This document shows positions 17,782-26,061 of a stretch of DNA of 26,061 nucleotides, piece by piece. Source of the stretch: Paramacrobiotus richtersi (lineage: Eukaryota > Tardigrada > Eutardigrada > Parachela > Macrobiotidae). The stretch lies in contig JAQGAU010000580.1 of the NCBI GenBank assembly GCA_034698045.1, forward strand, positions 1-26,061. Direction: 5' to 3'. Position 1 is the first letter of the stretch. Every line of letters starts with the position of its first letter. The position numbers and the translations under genes were made by a program. The notes under the pieces are model-generated. The model searched no databases. It was not told the DNA's origin and saw only the letters and a program-made list of their open reading frames with translations.

Positions 17782-18753
17782 CTAGAACCGGAGCTTTATA
17801 AGTGCGTTTTTCAGATTTTCCACCGACAGCAGCAGCAGCACCGGGTCCAGCGCGGAATGCGCCAGTTTCAGTAGGTTCATAATAAGGAAATACGTGTAAC
17901 TTTGCGACTCAATCAAATAGTAAACATTTGACGGGGTCCAGCACACGGCGACACTGACAGTAAGCAGAGTGAGAACAGCGAGCGGACGGGATTCCATTCT
18001 TTTGGACCGTCTAGCACTGGGCTGTACCGAGTAGTTGCTGACATCCCGACCAGTGTTCCCGTTTTCCACTGATGGATTAATCGTCCGAATAGATCTTTGT
18101 CTGGCCATTCGAAATTTATAGCACAAAAACAGCGGATAGGTCAGCACAATCACGATCTCCGGTAGGTCGTAGAATACAGAACCGTATACCAGATTCCAGT
18201 TTTTTAAACTGCGGGCTCCGAACTGTAAAGTACACCGTTCATTGACCGCTGGGGTCCGGTAGTAGAGAGCGTCCAGTATGATGCCGGGCAGGGAAAATAT
18301 AACACTCAACACCAGCAGTGTTAAGCACATTCCCCAGGCTAATTGTTTGGTATGGTAGCGTTTGTAGTGAAATGGAGCGGTCATGGCCAAAATCCGATTC
18401 AAGCACATTAGCATGTGACATGCTGGTAACATGAGACCGATTGGTACACGGAAAAATAAATGGACAGTGCAGAATGATGTGACTAGTTGCACGGGGAGGA
18501 GGTCCTTGACCAGAATAGATACCGGACTCTGGAGGACAGCGTTTATGATGTTGCTGATAGTCAGAACGTGTATGTAGACTGTGAATGATGTCCATGGTTT
18601 TACTTTGCTAATCAGCAACCATAACAGAAAAGCGTTGAGGATAATGGCGATTGTGCAGACTGTGGTCGTCCATGACTGGGCGGGACTCCAGGATAACAAA
18701 ACAGAATATGGTCTGCCGATGGAGACAGTGGAATTTGTTGTAATATTGGACAT
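17782..18753 (-). CDS. Rhodopsin-like 7TM receptor, copy 5
   Basis: This is an intact, intronless 323-aa receptor. The start is ATG 18753 (MSNIT), matching the start of copy 7; the frame extends four codons further only to a TTG. Sequons NIT and NST lie in the N-terminus. Landmarks are C95/C174, L118-N119-R120, W140, LPEI with TYP in TM5, CWTP 271-274 and DPVLL 303-307. The third intracellular loop (about 214-256) holds many Arg, Ser and Asn residues and is the main region of difference from copy 7, together with the first 20 residues. The tail is very short. It is part of a recent duplication with copy 7. Ligand and signalling partner cannot be told from sequence. Confidence 0.92.
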   Translation of the reverse strand: MSNITTNSTVSIGRPYSVLLSWSPAQSWTTTVCTIAIILNAFLLWLLISKVKPWTSFTVYIHVLTISNIINAVLQSPVSILVKDLLPVQLVTSFCTVHLFFRVPIGLMLPACHMLMCLNRILAMTAPFHYKRYHTKQLAWGMCLTLLVLSVIFSLPGIILDALYYRTPAVNERCTLQFGARSLKNWNLVYGSVFYDLPEIVIVLTYPLFLCYKFRMARQRSIRTINPSVENGNTGRDVSNYSVQPSARRSKRMESRPLAVLTLLTVSVAVCWTPSNVYYLIESQSYTYFLIMNLLKLAHSALDPVLLLLSVENLKNALIKLRF

Positions 18754-19089
18754 AATATTTGGCAAAACTGTTTAGCTAGAGATGCGAAATGTCCGGTGCT
18801 TAGGTAGAAGAAATCTTAGAAATGGAATCTCAGTTGAAATCCCTCCTAATGTATAAGGCTTTGGCGAGCAGTAATCATGATGCCTACAGCATAGTTTGTT
18901 GTCATTTCCCCTTGGTTAATCATCCTAAGCCTAAGGCGATCACGGATCCGCAAGAACTGCCCGGTATGTCAAAGCCAGGTTATAGTTAATAATTTCCTGT
19001 TCAGAGTCAGAGTTCGCTAATCCTATCAAATAGGCACGCTAACTGTGGTTCGACGAACCTTCTAATTTGCAGCGAGCGCCATAATAACC

Positions 19090-19825
19090 TTCATCCTGCA
19101 TTAAAAGAAAAGTTACTTGTGCGCGCGAGGGTTGGCCGTTGCGCATGAGCGAGAAACAGGAAATTAACAGGGGCATGCCGCGCTGAAAATTCTCTATTCC
19201 CGCAAGATTTGTTGAAAGTTTTAGCCTTTTAGGGCAAATGTTTTATTGGCTCCCTTCCTCTCAACATCGCTTACGTTAGCCCTTCTCTGCAAGCATCCCT
19301 GGGTTCGAAATAAATATGACATTTCTGCTTCAGTTTTTATGGGCTGCGTTTATCCCCACCGGCACTTTCCGTTTTCTTTTTTTACTGGTGATGATGACTT
19401 TGCTTATTCGTTCGGTGACTCAATCCATCTGCGTGTCCTTTTGCCAGTTGCATATTCGAACCGCTGAATGTTTTGAATATGTACATATACCTGAAACGTT
19501 CAAAAATTGTTCGGACATCATATTTTATTGTATTCAATTCGGAATCAGACACATCCTGGTTGACTAAAAAGCAAGTCGGGCTTCCCACTGACACCACACC
19601 CCACACATCAGATGCATCGTTAAATTCTATAGAAGCAACAGCACAACTCATCATAGCAATAGCACAACTCAGCTTGCGAGTCCTTTGAAGTGTGGTGTGA
19701 GGCAGCTGTTGTTTTGTATAAGGAAATTGGTAAGCGCTTGTTATTAAGGACAGACGAAAGCCGAGCGACTTGTTTTTTGTTTCAGCGTTTAAGTATGATG
19801 CGCGGTAATGTTAATTTGATTTTAG
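19090..19825. other. Intergenic stretch possibly holding upstream exons
   Basis: No complete gene is visible. A strong-looking donor (ATTG|GTAAGC) lies at about 19730 and an acceptor (TTTGTTTCAG) at about 19784, and a short direct repeat (GCAACAGCACAACTCATCATAGCAATAGCACAACTC) occupies about 19629-19669. These could belong to the gene whose last exon I suggest at 19826, but I cannot assemble a frame across them. Confidence 0.3.
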
Positions 19826-20044
19826 CTACTGTTCCTTTGCGTGCTGACTGGGATACATTTTTTATTTAATTTCGGAACTTTTATTGTGTCAACATTGTTT
19901 CTGGGCTACTGCCAAAAAAAACTCATCACAGAATTGCTGAGCTCGACTTACTACAAGTACTGCAGAAGCAAACTGCATGAAAGCAGCAACAAGCACGAAG
20001 ACAACAAGATCCGTATCAGCGAGCAGAAAGTGGATTCTTGGTGA
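19826..20044 (+). CDS. Possible terminal exon of an unidentified membrane protein (partial)
   Basis: A TTGATTTTAG acceptor is followed by 72 open codons to TGA at 20042-20044. The first about 25 residues (LLFLCVLTGIHFLFNFGTFI and on) would form a membrane helix. The rest is a hydrophilic tail (KKLITELLSS ... NKIRISEQKVDSW) whose codons mostly end in C or G, as in real coding sequence. There is no ATG in frame, so upstream exons would be needed, and I cannot identify them. A second plus-strand frame (ATG about 19976 to TGA about 20128) overlaps the tail and also looks codon-biased, so which frame is used is open. The exon call is inference. Confidence 0.28.
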   Translation, partial: LLFLCVLTGIHFLFNFGTFIVSTLFLGYCQKKLITELLSSTYYKYCRSKLHESSNKHEDNKIRISEQKVDSW

Positions 20045-20448
20045 ATCCGAGGAGTATGTTGATCATGTAGAATCCCATTTAGCCGAGACTCGTGGAAACG
20101 TATATGCCACTGAATGCGGCCAGTGCTGATGCTGACTGCCACACGCAGGAATGAACCCAGAGAGCATAGCGGTCACCCACCCAAGTCCAAACCGCCTCGA
20201 TGTATGTAGCTTATCTTTCTGAATTCAACGATCCCCCGAGTGTGACTGGTATGTGTTTGACCTGTGATCTTCACTACATGCTCTTTGCCGAATCAAATCG
20301 ACATCGTTGAAACGATCGAATCGAATATTTCTTGTGAACCAGAAGAATTTCATCAGTTTTACAGCAGGGAAGATAGTTCCGACCGTTTTATCCACGAGGC
20401 CAAAGCGCAGCGTAGCTACGGTAGAACTACCAACAACAGTTTCATGAG

Positions 20449-21407
20449 CTAACTGCATCGTAACGTTCCTCCAGATTCCACTGCCGCCAGTCTCAAATTG
20501 CTCACTGAAACTATCAGCAAAACTGGATCCAAGGCGGAATGAGCTAATTTGAGCAAATTTTTCGCAACGGATAAACCGTAATCTTGCAGCCCGAAGGCGT
20601 AGTAAACATTGGCAGGTGTCCAACAAATAACCACGCTAATAACCAGAAGGGTAAGAATAGTAAAAGAGGGCGATGATCGTTTCTTTGGCCGACTCGTTTT
20701 CGGTTGTGTCCCAGTAGACTTTCCGTACCGCTTCTTTGGGTTAACGGACGAATCTTTCGTTGTTTAAATCTGGTGTACAGGAACATTGGGTACGTCAACA
20801 CAATCAAAACCTCAGGAAACACAAAGAAGACAACGCTAAAAGATGTATTCCAATCCTTCATACTCCGGGAATCAAACTGCAGAGCGCATGTGTCGTCCAT
20901 CGACGGAGTTCGGTAATACACCTCATCCAGAATGATTCCTGGCACAGCGAATGCGATACATATCAGTAACATTGTCAAGCAGATTTTGCGGGCCAGTCGT
21001 TTGGTATGGTACCGTCTATATGCGAATGGCAGGAGTATCGCGCAGATTCTGTTATAGCAAATTAGCATGTGGCACGCTGGTAGGACGAATCCGACGGGAA
21101 CGCGGAACATTATATGGATAATACAGTACGGCCGTGCTAGTTGTCGTTCCAGGAGATCTTTGAACATAAGCGACAGCGGACTTTGCACTGCCGCGTTAAC
21201 AATGTTGCATAAAGTGAGAACGAAGATGTAGATGGTAAGAGAGTTCCATGATTTTACTTTGTACAGAAGTAACCATAGAAGAAACAGGTTAAGGAAGGCC
21301 GCGATGGTACAGACGGCCGTTGTCCAGGATTGTGGGTTACTCCAGTGCGCTACGATGAAATATGAAGGCCTTATGAAAGAGCTGGAATTTCGCGTAAAGT
21401 TCAGCAT
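20449..21407 (-). pseudogene. Rhodopsin-like 7TM receptor, copy 6, frameshifted
   Basis: From ATG 21407 the receptor reads normally through TM5: NFT and NSS sequons, the TM3 cysteine, CHMLICYNR in place of the usual CLNR, and VFPEV in TM5. The frame is lost in the third intracellular loop between about 20765 and 20740. The next frame then supplies the rest: PKKRSSPSFTILTLL, CWTPANVYY, LAHSALDPVLL and a short tail to the TAG at 20449. The total span is 959 nt, one base short of 320 codons. Independently, the TM4 tryptophan kept in the other intact copies is replaced by Arg (LARKIC against LAWG). The two lesions together suggest a recently inactivated gene. A sequencing error could explain the frameshift but not the lost Trp. 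Confidence 0.82.
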
Positions 21408-21464
21408 CTTAGATTTCAGAAAGCGGTTTTGCCATAATAGTTCTATTTGTGCAGTTAACGAATG

Positions 21465-21940
21465 ATTTACCGTACATGAATATATGGTGCATCTACTTGT
21501 TCCCTTAGGAGTTTATATCTAACCTTCGGTCGAGCGCATCAAGTTCAAATGCTGAAATAAGAGAAGACGGGAGTTGAATCTAATTTGCCATCACAGAAAC
21601 TGTAAACTAATGGCTTCCTGTTGTTGAAAACGGAAGTCCGAAGCTATCTTGTGGATTTTGTGGGGCATACAGGTGAGCTTATGCTTACTCAACTTTTACA
21701 TCTTTCACTTCGGCGAATCATGTCACCTCACAGTCAGTCAACTACTAATTAGGGCCTAACAGTATCAACCGTATACCTCGTCTTATCAAGGCTTTAACGG
21801 TGACCGGAATATTGACAGCTACAGTCTGCAAACTGTAAACCATTAGTCCGTAGACGGTAAACCGCTGGTTTGGCGTTATTTTCAACAATAACAGAATCCC
21901 ACACATTTTATGTCGTGAACAAATATCGTTAACATGTACG
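21465..21940. other. Intergenic, nothing recognised
   Basis: No gene is visible. Repeated short AAACTGTAAAC/ACGGTAAACC words occur near 21600 and 21830-21865 without forming a clear array. Confidence 0.45.
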
Positions 21941-21944
21941 TGAT

Positions 21945-22290
21945 CCTAGTCCGTAGTACACATTCGCCGGCGTCCAGCAGAGAGCAACACGGATTGTTAG
22001 AAGCGTAAGAAACGCAGAACGCGCGCGTTTTCGATAGCTTTGCTGCCTTTCATTTTGCTCTCTCTGACGTTTCAGATTATCGTTGCTGTTACCGTTCGTC
22101 GGCCGCACAGATCGTCAACGCTTGGACTTTAAGTAGTTGTACAGAAACAACGGATAACTCAACACAATCACGACCTCCGGTAGCTGATAGAACACAGCGC
22201 TATTAATTAACGTCCATTGCCTTTAATTCTAGGAAGAGACTTGGAAAGCGCATTTGTCGTTCACCGATGCTGATCTGTAGTATAAATCGC
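21945..22290 (-). pseudogene. Receptor relic, ECL2 to TM6-ECL3
   Basis: Read on the minus strand in shifting frames, the order is LYYRSASVNDKCAF (ECL2 with its Cys), then stops and a frame change near 22225, then NSAVFYQLPEVVIVLSYPLF (TM5), then a basic loop with a stop and frame disruption, then RSAFLTLLTIRVALCWTPAN (TM6), then VYYGLGSR and a stop near 21930. Nothing of TM1-TM4 or TM7 remains. It resembles copies 5, 6 and 7 more than copies 3 and 4. It is an old, truncated duplicate. Confidence 0.85.
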
Positions 22291-22299
22291 ACAAAACTG

Positions 22300-22730
22300 T
22301 CTTTTCTTTCGATTCTGAAGTGGCATAACGCCTCTGTTCCGGTACCAGGCATGGATACATCCCGTAAAGCAGTATGAACATTATAGTTTCGCTTAACAGT
22401 TTCTGAATTGTTGTACATCCATTAACATTTGCACAGTTTCATTTTCAACTATCTTTTTTTTATGCCAGGAAATGCCAGGTGTTATTCGGAAATGCCTGCA
22501 TAACAGTGTTGCACGCATTTGGAACGCTAGTATACCCCAACTGCCATAATTTCAAGCACACAATATGGCATTTTCCTATCCTGTACATTGTTATATATAT
22601 ATTTGTCCCATACAGTATGTACCGTGGTTCCGTTAGCATGCACAGTATGTATGAAAACGTTCCGGAACAAAACTGGTGATCTTTACAACATACAAGATTT
22701 CTGGAAAACATTGTGAACAGATTTCCTAGA
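22300..22730. other. Intergenic, nothing recognised
   Basis: AT-rich sequence where the missing 5' half of the receptor relic would be expected, but no receptor similarity is visible. Confidence 0.45.
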
Positions 22731-22734
22731 TATG

Positions 22735-24265
22735 AATCATGCTGACTCGATTATGAGATGAACGGACCGCAGAAATTCCTTAATACTAACGAGACATGCT
22801 ATAGAATTAATCAGAAGTCATAAAGAGAGAAACAATACCGTGATTTACTGAATATACAGTATACTGTACATGCAGAATATACATATCTTGAGAGAAGCGC
22901 AATTTCGTAAGCTGTAAAATGGTTTACTCGCACTGCTAGTTGGGAGCTCGGATTCAAAATAACTCATTCTAGATTTTAACCCTGAAGTCAAAGTTCCATA
23001 AGCGCATTTCTCAAATTTCCCACAGAAATCAGCAGTAGCACCGGATCCAAAGCGGAATGAGCCAGCTTCAGTAAGTTCATAATAAGGAAAAAAGTGTAAT
23101 CTTGCGACTCAATCAAATAGTAAACGTTTGACGGGGCCCAGCACACTGCCACACTGACAGTAAGAAGAGTAAGAACCGCGAGCGGACGTGATTCCATTCT
23201 TTTGGATGGTTTATCACTTGGCTGCACAGCGTAGTTGCTGACATCCCCACCGTTGTTTCTCTTGTCGACTGACGAAGGAATAGTCCTAACAGATCTTTGC
23301 CTGGAGGTTCGAAACTTATAGCACAAGAACAGTGGATAGCTCAGCACAACCACGATCTCTGGTAGGTCGTAGAATACAGCACCATATACGATATTCCAGT
23401 TTTTCACGCTGCGAACTCCGAGCTGCAAACGGCACATTCCATCGGTCGCTGGGGTCCGGTAGTAGAGAGCGTCATGTATTATGCCAGGTAGGGAAAATAT
23501 GATAGTTAACATTGCCAATGCTAAACACACTCCCCAGGCTAATTTTTTTGTATGGTACCGTTTGTAATGAAATGGAGCGATCATGGCCAAAATCCTATTC
23601 AAGCACATGAGCATGTGACATGCTGGTAACATGAGACCGGCCGGTACACGGAAAAATACATGGACCGTGCAGAATGATGTGACTAGCTGCACGGGGAGGA
23701 GGTCCTTGACCAGAAGAGATACCGGACTCTGGAGGACAGCGCTTATACTGTTGCTGATAGTTAGTACGTGTATGTAGACCGTGAACGATGTCCATGGTTT
23801 AACTTTACTAAGCAGCAAATACAGCAAAAAGGCGTTGAGGGAAATGGCAATTGTGCAGAATGCGGTCGTCCATGATTGGGCGGAACTCCAGTGAAACAAA
23901 ACAGAATATGCTGTGGCGATCGAGAAAGTAGAATTAAATGTAATATTGGACATAGTATTTGGCCAGTTTGTTCAGTAATGACATGTCCGGAACTTGTGTC
24001 GATGAAATCTTAGGGATGGAATCTGAAATCCTTCCTTATATGTATTAGCAATGATGGCGTCTAAATTACGGCATTTGTTGTCTCCTTTCCCTGCAGCTGG
24101 CTAATCATAATAAGACGATCACGGATCTACAGAACTTCAGAATACATGACATAGTTTATGTCAGAGCCAAGTTCGCTAATAGTTTCCTGTTTAAAGTAAT
24201 TCGATATTATCCTATCGAATGCGTAAGCCATTGAGGTTTGACCGACCGTCTGATCCACGGAAACG
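22735..24265 (-). repeat. Segmental duplication unit, second copy of 17515-19080
   Basis: This contains receptor copy 7 with about 250 bp of 3' flank and 300 bp of 5' flank homologous to the copy 5 unit. The frameshifted copy 6 and the relic at 21945 lie between the two units. Confidence 0.85.
22988..23953 (-). CDS. Rhodopsin-like 7TM receptor, copy 7
   Basis: This is an intact, intronless 321-aa receptor starting at ATG 23953 (MSNIT, with NIT and NST sequons). It is nearly identical to copy 5 from TM2 through ICL2. It keeps the TM3 and ECL2 cysteines, LNR, the TM4 Trp and the DPVLL motif in TM7. It is unusual in having CWAP where the other receptors have CWTP. The N-terminus, early ECL2 (ATDGMCRLQ against AVNERCTLQ) and third intracellular loop carry most of the differences from copy 5. 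I see no canonical AATAAA within 120 nt of the stop. It is a plausible functional receptor; the ligand is unknown. Confidence 0.92.
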   Translation of the reverse strand: MSNITFNSTFSIATAYSVLFHWSSAQSWTTAFCTIAISLNAFLLYLLLSKVKPWTSFTVYIHVLTISNSISAVLQSPVSLLVKDLLPVQLVTSFCTVHVFFRVPAGLMLPACHMLMCLNRILAMIAPFHYKRYHTKKLAWGVCLALAMLTIIFSLPGIIHDALYYRTPATDGMCRLQLGVRSVKNWNIVYGAVFYDLPEIVVVLSYPLFLCYKFRTSRQRSVRTIPSSVDKRNNGGDVSNYAVQPSDKPSKRMESRPLAVLTLLTVSVAVCWAPSNVYYLIESQDYTFFLIMNLLKLAHSALDPVLLLISVGNLRNALMEL

Positions 24266-24345
24266 CCTTATTAATAACCTTTATCTTGTGACAGAAAAAC
24301 ATATCAAGTTTCTGTGAAGGATTCGGATTTCTGGCGCATTCTATA

Positions 24346-24510
24346 AGGGTGGGTCTCGAATTCGAAGCGAATTCGATACAGCACGGAGGCGTGGCTAAAC
24401 GAAGATACGGTTCGCGAAGCCACCTCATAAGGTGGTTACGGCGCCGTACCTTTCGTTTAGCCACGCCCGCGTACCGTATCGAGATTCGCTTCGAAATCGA
24501 GACCCACCCT
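24346..24510. mobile_element. 165-bp foldback element (MITE-like) flanked by TA
   Basis: The outer arms begin AGGGTGGGTCTCGA at 24346 and end in the reverse complement at 24510. Arm similarity continues inwards for about 68 nt (TTCGAAGCGAAT, TCGATAC, GGCGTGGCTAAACGAA, TACGG). The apex is a second perfect palindrome, CCACCT(CATA)AGGTGG at 24420-24435. TA flanks both ends (24344-24345 and 24511-24512), as expected for a TA target-site duplication of Tc1/mariner-type non-autonomous elements. It encodes nothing. The superfamily assignment is inference from the TA and the foldback shape. Confidence 0.75.
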
Positions 24511-24540
24511 TACAATGTTAGGAAGATAGTCTATTGGTTG

Positions 24541-24641
24541 TATTACACTGCGCACCATACCATTTTCTTGTATTGCTTCAGTAATCGCCAATCTTTGCGA
24601 ATGGAGCTATACAGGAAAATGGTATGGTGTGCAATGTAGTA
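24541..24641. repeat. 101-nt hairpin, 36-nt arms, 29-nt loop
   Basis: Arms 24541-24576 and 24606-24641 pair at 34 of 36 positions if RNA wobble pairs are allowed for the sense transcript (three are G-U, two are true mismatches). The central CACCATACCATTTTC/GAAAATGGTATGGTG is perfect apart from its edge. It lies 30 bp from the foldback element. It could be a pre-miRNA-like hairpin or a second tiny inverted-repeat transposon relic. Confidence 0.7.
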
Positions 24642-24649
24642 CCCCTATA

Positions 24650-25065
24650 TTTTGAAATATGTACTTGTGCCCGAAAAAGTGTAGTTTCAGTGACTGATTC
24701 ATTTTCTTATGTGGATTGTACAGTGTCGACTAATGTTACGTTTGTAAAGTGATGGTTGCTGTGACTTTCTGATGAACACATGATCGAATGCTGCGCAGTT
24801 GTATGTGAGCGAAACTCGTAGAATAACGGCTTACATCGTTCGTCTTCAAGCAGTTTGAAAGCTTTTGCAAGGAATAACGGCTCGTAGCAACTATGCTAAA
24901 AGATTTGTGTTGAATTTTTTAATTGCTACCTCTTAGTGTGCAGCTGTGATCAAATACACTTTTTTTTGATAAACACTGATGAATTACAGTACAGTACATG
25001 AAAACAATGAAACGACATTCGAATAACCTGTACTCGTATCTGCTGTTTTTGAGTGTTGAGTGAGT
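24650..25065. other. Intergenic, nothing recognised
   Basis: No gene is visible in this AT-rich stretch. Confidence 0.45.
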
Positions 25066-25140
25066 GTACCCGAGGACTTCCCCCCGGAGATGCGCCAACA
25101 ACTGGACAACCTCCGAGAGCGCGTCAGCCAGATGGCGTAG
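25066..25140 (+). CDS. Possible terminal exon of an unidentified gene (partial)
   Basis: The frame reads VPEDFPPEMRQQLDNLRERV and then ends SQMA before TAG at 25138-25140. Almost every codon ends in G or C, against an AT-rich background, and the peptide looks like a charged helix. In-frame stops just upstream mean it must be entered by splicing, for which ...GAGTGAG|T at 25064/25065 is a weak candidate. The opposite strand is also open but with poorer codon bias and only a GTG start. No family is recognised. Confidence 0.3.
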   Translation, partial: VPEDFPPEMRQQLDNLRERVSQMA

Positions 25141-26061
25141 AAGACGCCATTCGTATGCAGACACTTTTATTCTCTGTTGGGCCTCGGCTATTTAGATAGT
25201 TATTTTTCAGGTTGTTTTTGACGAATGGTGTGGTGTGTTTTTAGCTTGTTCTGTGTTGTATAAACAATTGAGTGTTTTTATCTGGCTGTGTAACTTGCGC
25301 TGAACTGGGGAATCATAGAGGTTAATTATCCGGAACCGGTTGTTCTTTCGCATTGTGCACATTCCTTGGAGTTTGTTAAGGGCTGATTGTTTGTGGCGTC
25401 CGGATATGAGGCTGCGATTTCGCTCTGATCATTTTAAACCGCACGTGACGAAAACTAAATAAAAATAGAGTTCCATCAATTAATGAACCAGGCATCTTTT
25501 AAAATCTATTGACACTTTGTACATAGGTAGAATCGTGGTTTCTGCTCATTGAATGCGGCTAAAAATTGCACTCGGTACATTTTACGAAGTATATGCGAAA
25601 TGTGTTTCAAGAATTATGGATCTTTATTATCGCAAAAATCACGTTAATTCTTGTTGACATAAGAGAAATGTGCTGCGGAAGGAAGCGCACCGTCTCACAG
25701 TTGTCGTTTCGATGTAAAAAGTATTGTGAAAGTTTGTTGTGAAACTTTTGGGATGGGTACGTCAGACGGAGTTCCCGCCTCCACCCGGACGATTCCGCCT
25801 GTCCACAGGGCAATGTGTCCGCCGGGCAGTTTCAGCCGTCCGGACGCTTTCACCGGTCACACTGGTCATCTTTAACGAGATTTCTCTAGTCCATAACCGT
25901 TCGAAGGAGCGATGTATCCTTTCTGGGTAAATTATTGTCTTCTGTGTTTATTGCTGTACCATAGTATAAAAATTGCCGTGGGAGATTTTCATTTAGCTGC
26001 TAAGATTTGCAGTACTTAATTGACCATGCAGCATAATTCAGACATACAACTCAAATAAAAC
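25141..26061. other. Right edge; one GC-rich patch of unclear nature
   Basis: The only compositional anomaly is 25752-25870, GC-rich within AT-rich surroundings. It is open on the plus strand (ATG 25753 to TAA about 25873) and on the minus strand (ATG about 25870), each about 35-40 codons. Either could be a short exon of a gene running off the window; I cannot choose. Nothing else is recognised. Confidence 0.3.

Larger units (their letters stand above)
17515..19080 (-). repeat. Segmental duplication unit, paired with 22735-24265
   Basis: Similarity starts in the 3' flank (ATCATGCCGACCCGATT against ATCATGCTGACTCGATT), runs through the receptor and continues about 300 bp upstream of it (AAATCTTAGAAATGGAATCT against AAATCTTAGGGATGGAATCT, then GGCGATCACGGATC against AGACGATCACGGATC). 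The flanks have more substitutions and indels than the coding part. Confidence 0.85.

Noticed and set aside
18754-18765. Four-codon extension of receptor copy 5
   Set aside because: It starts with TTG; the ATG at 18753 matches the start of copy 7 exactly.
20090-20210. Minus-strand frame reading like a membrane-transporter segment (includes WVGDRYALWVHSC)
   Set aside because: No ATG, flanking stops on both sides, no credible donor or acceptor, and it overlaps the better-supported plus-strand frames.
20740-20765. Programmed ribosomal frameshift in receptor copy 6
   Set aside because: No slippery heptamer or downstream structure is evident, no paralogue needs one, and the gene has another loss at the TM4 Trp.
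24919-25164. Minus-strand 81-codon frame opposite the proposed mini-exon
   Set aside because: It starts with GTG rather than ATG, has poorer codon bias than the plus-strand frame, and degrades into AT-rich sequence after about 45 codons.

Overview
The window looks like compact nuclear DNA of an invertebrate animal, most likely an ecdysozoan such as a tardigrade. That assignment is an inference: I see short GT-AG introns (72 and 124 bp), AATAAA signals and TATA boxes, a clade-B-like serpin, and a tandem array of intronless, highly divergent rhodopsin-like receptors. No single gene fixes the species. I see no operons, bacterial ribosome-binding sites or phage genes.

The dominant feature is an array of seven receptor genes, all on the minus strand, at about 1186-2175, 5282-6244, 9086-10057, 14873-15850, 17782-18753, 20449-21407 and 22988-23953. 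Each is a single exon of about 320 codons with seven hydrophobic segments, a TM3-ECL2 cysteine pair, CLNR in place of DRY, CWTP in TM6 and DP(V/I)LL in place of NPxxY. Six are intact. The one at 20449-21407 carries a frameshift in the third intracellular loop and has lost the conserved TM4 tryptophan. Two further receptor relics lie at 11977-12315 and 21945-22290.

Two recent duplications can be read directly. The receptors at 9086 and 14873 sit in homologous blocks that also carry a repeat, here called R1, with six same-orientation copies between 8.6 and 16.5 kb. The receptors at 17782 and 22988 share about 1.5 kb including both flanks. The stretch from 11 to 14.8 kb is a graveyard of rearranged pieces of these units.

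Two plus-strand genes of other kinds sit between the receptors: a two-exon, 387-aa serpin (3554-4789) with an inhibitory-type hinge, and a two-exon gene (7859-8204) for a 73-aa secreted precursor with a signal peptide, a short pro-segment ending in Lys-Arg and a 45-residue cationic Gly/Pro/Lys-rich mature part. I do not recognise the latter; it is the best candidate here for something undescribed.

The edges hold non-coding structure: a 37-nt-arm hairpin (415-494) next to tRNA-like A/B boxes near the left end, and, near the right end, a 165-bp foldback element flanked by TA (24346-24510) and a separate 101-nt hairpin (24541-24641). Two short stretches (19826-20044, 25066-25140) look like terminal exons of unidentified genes. 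The receptors probably act as chemosensory or peptide receptors at the cell surface, but nothing in the sequence identifies their ligands or links them functionally to the serpin or the peptide.
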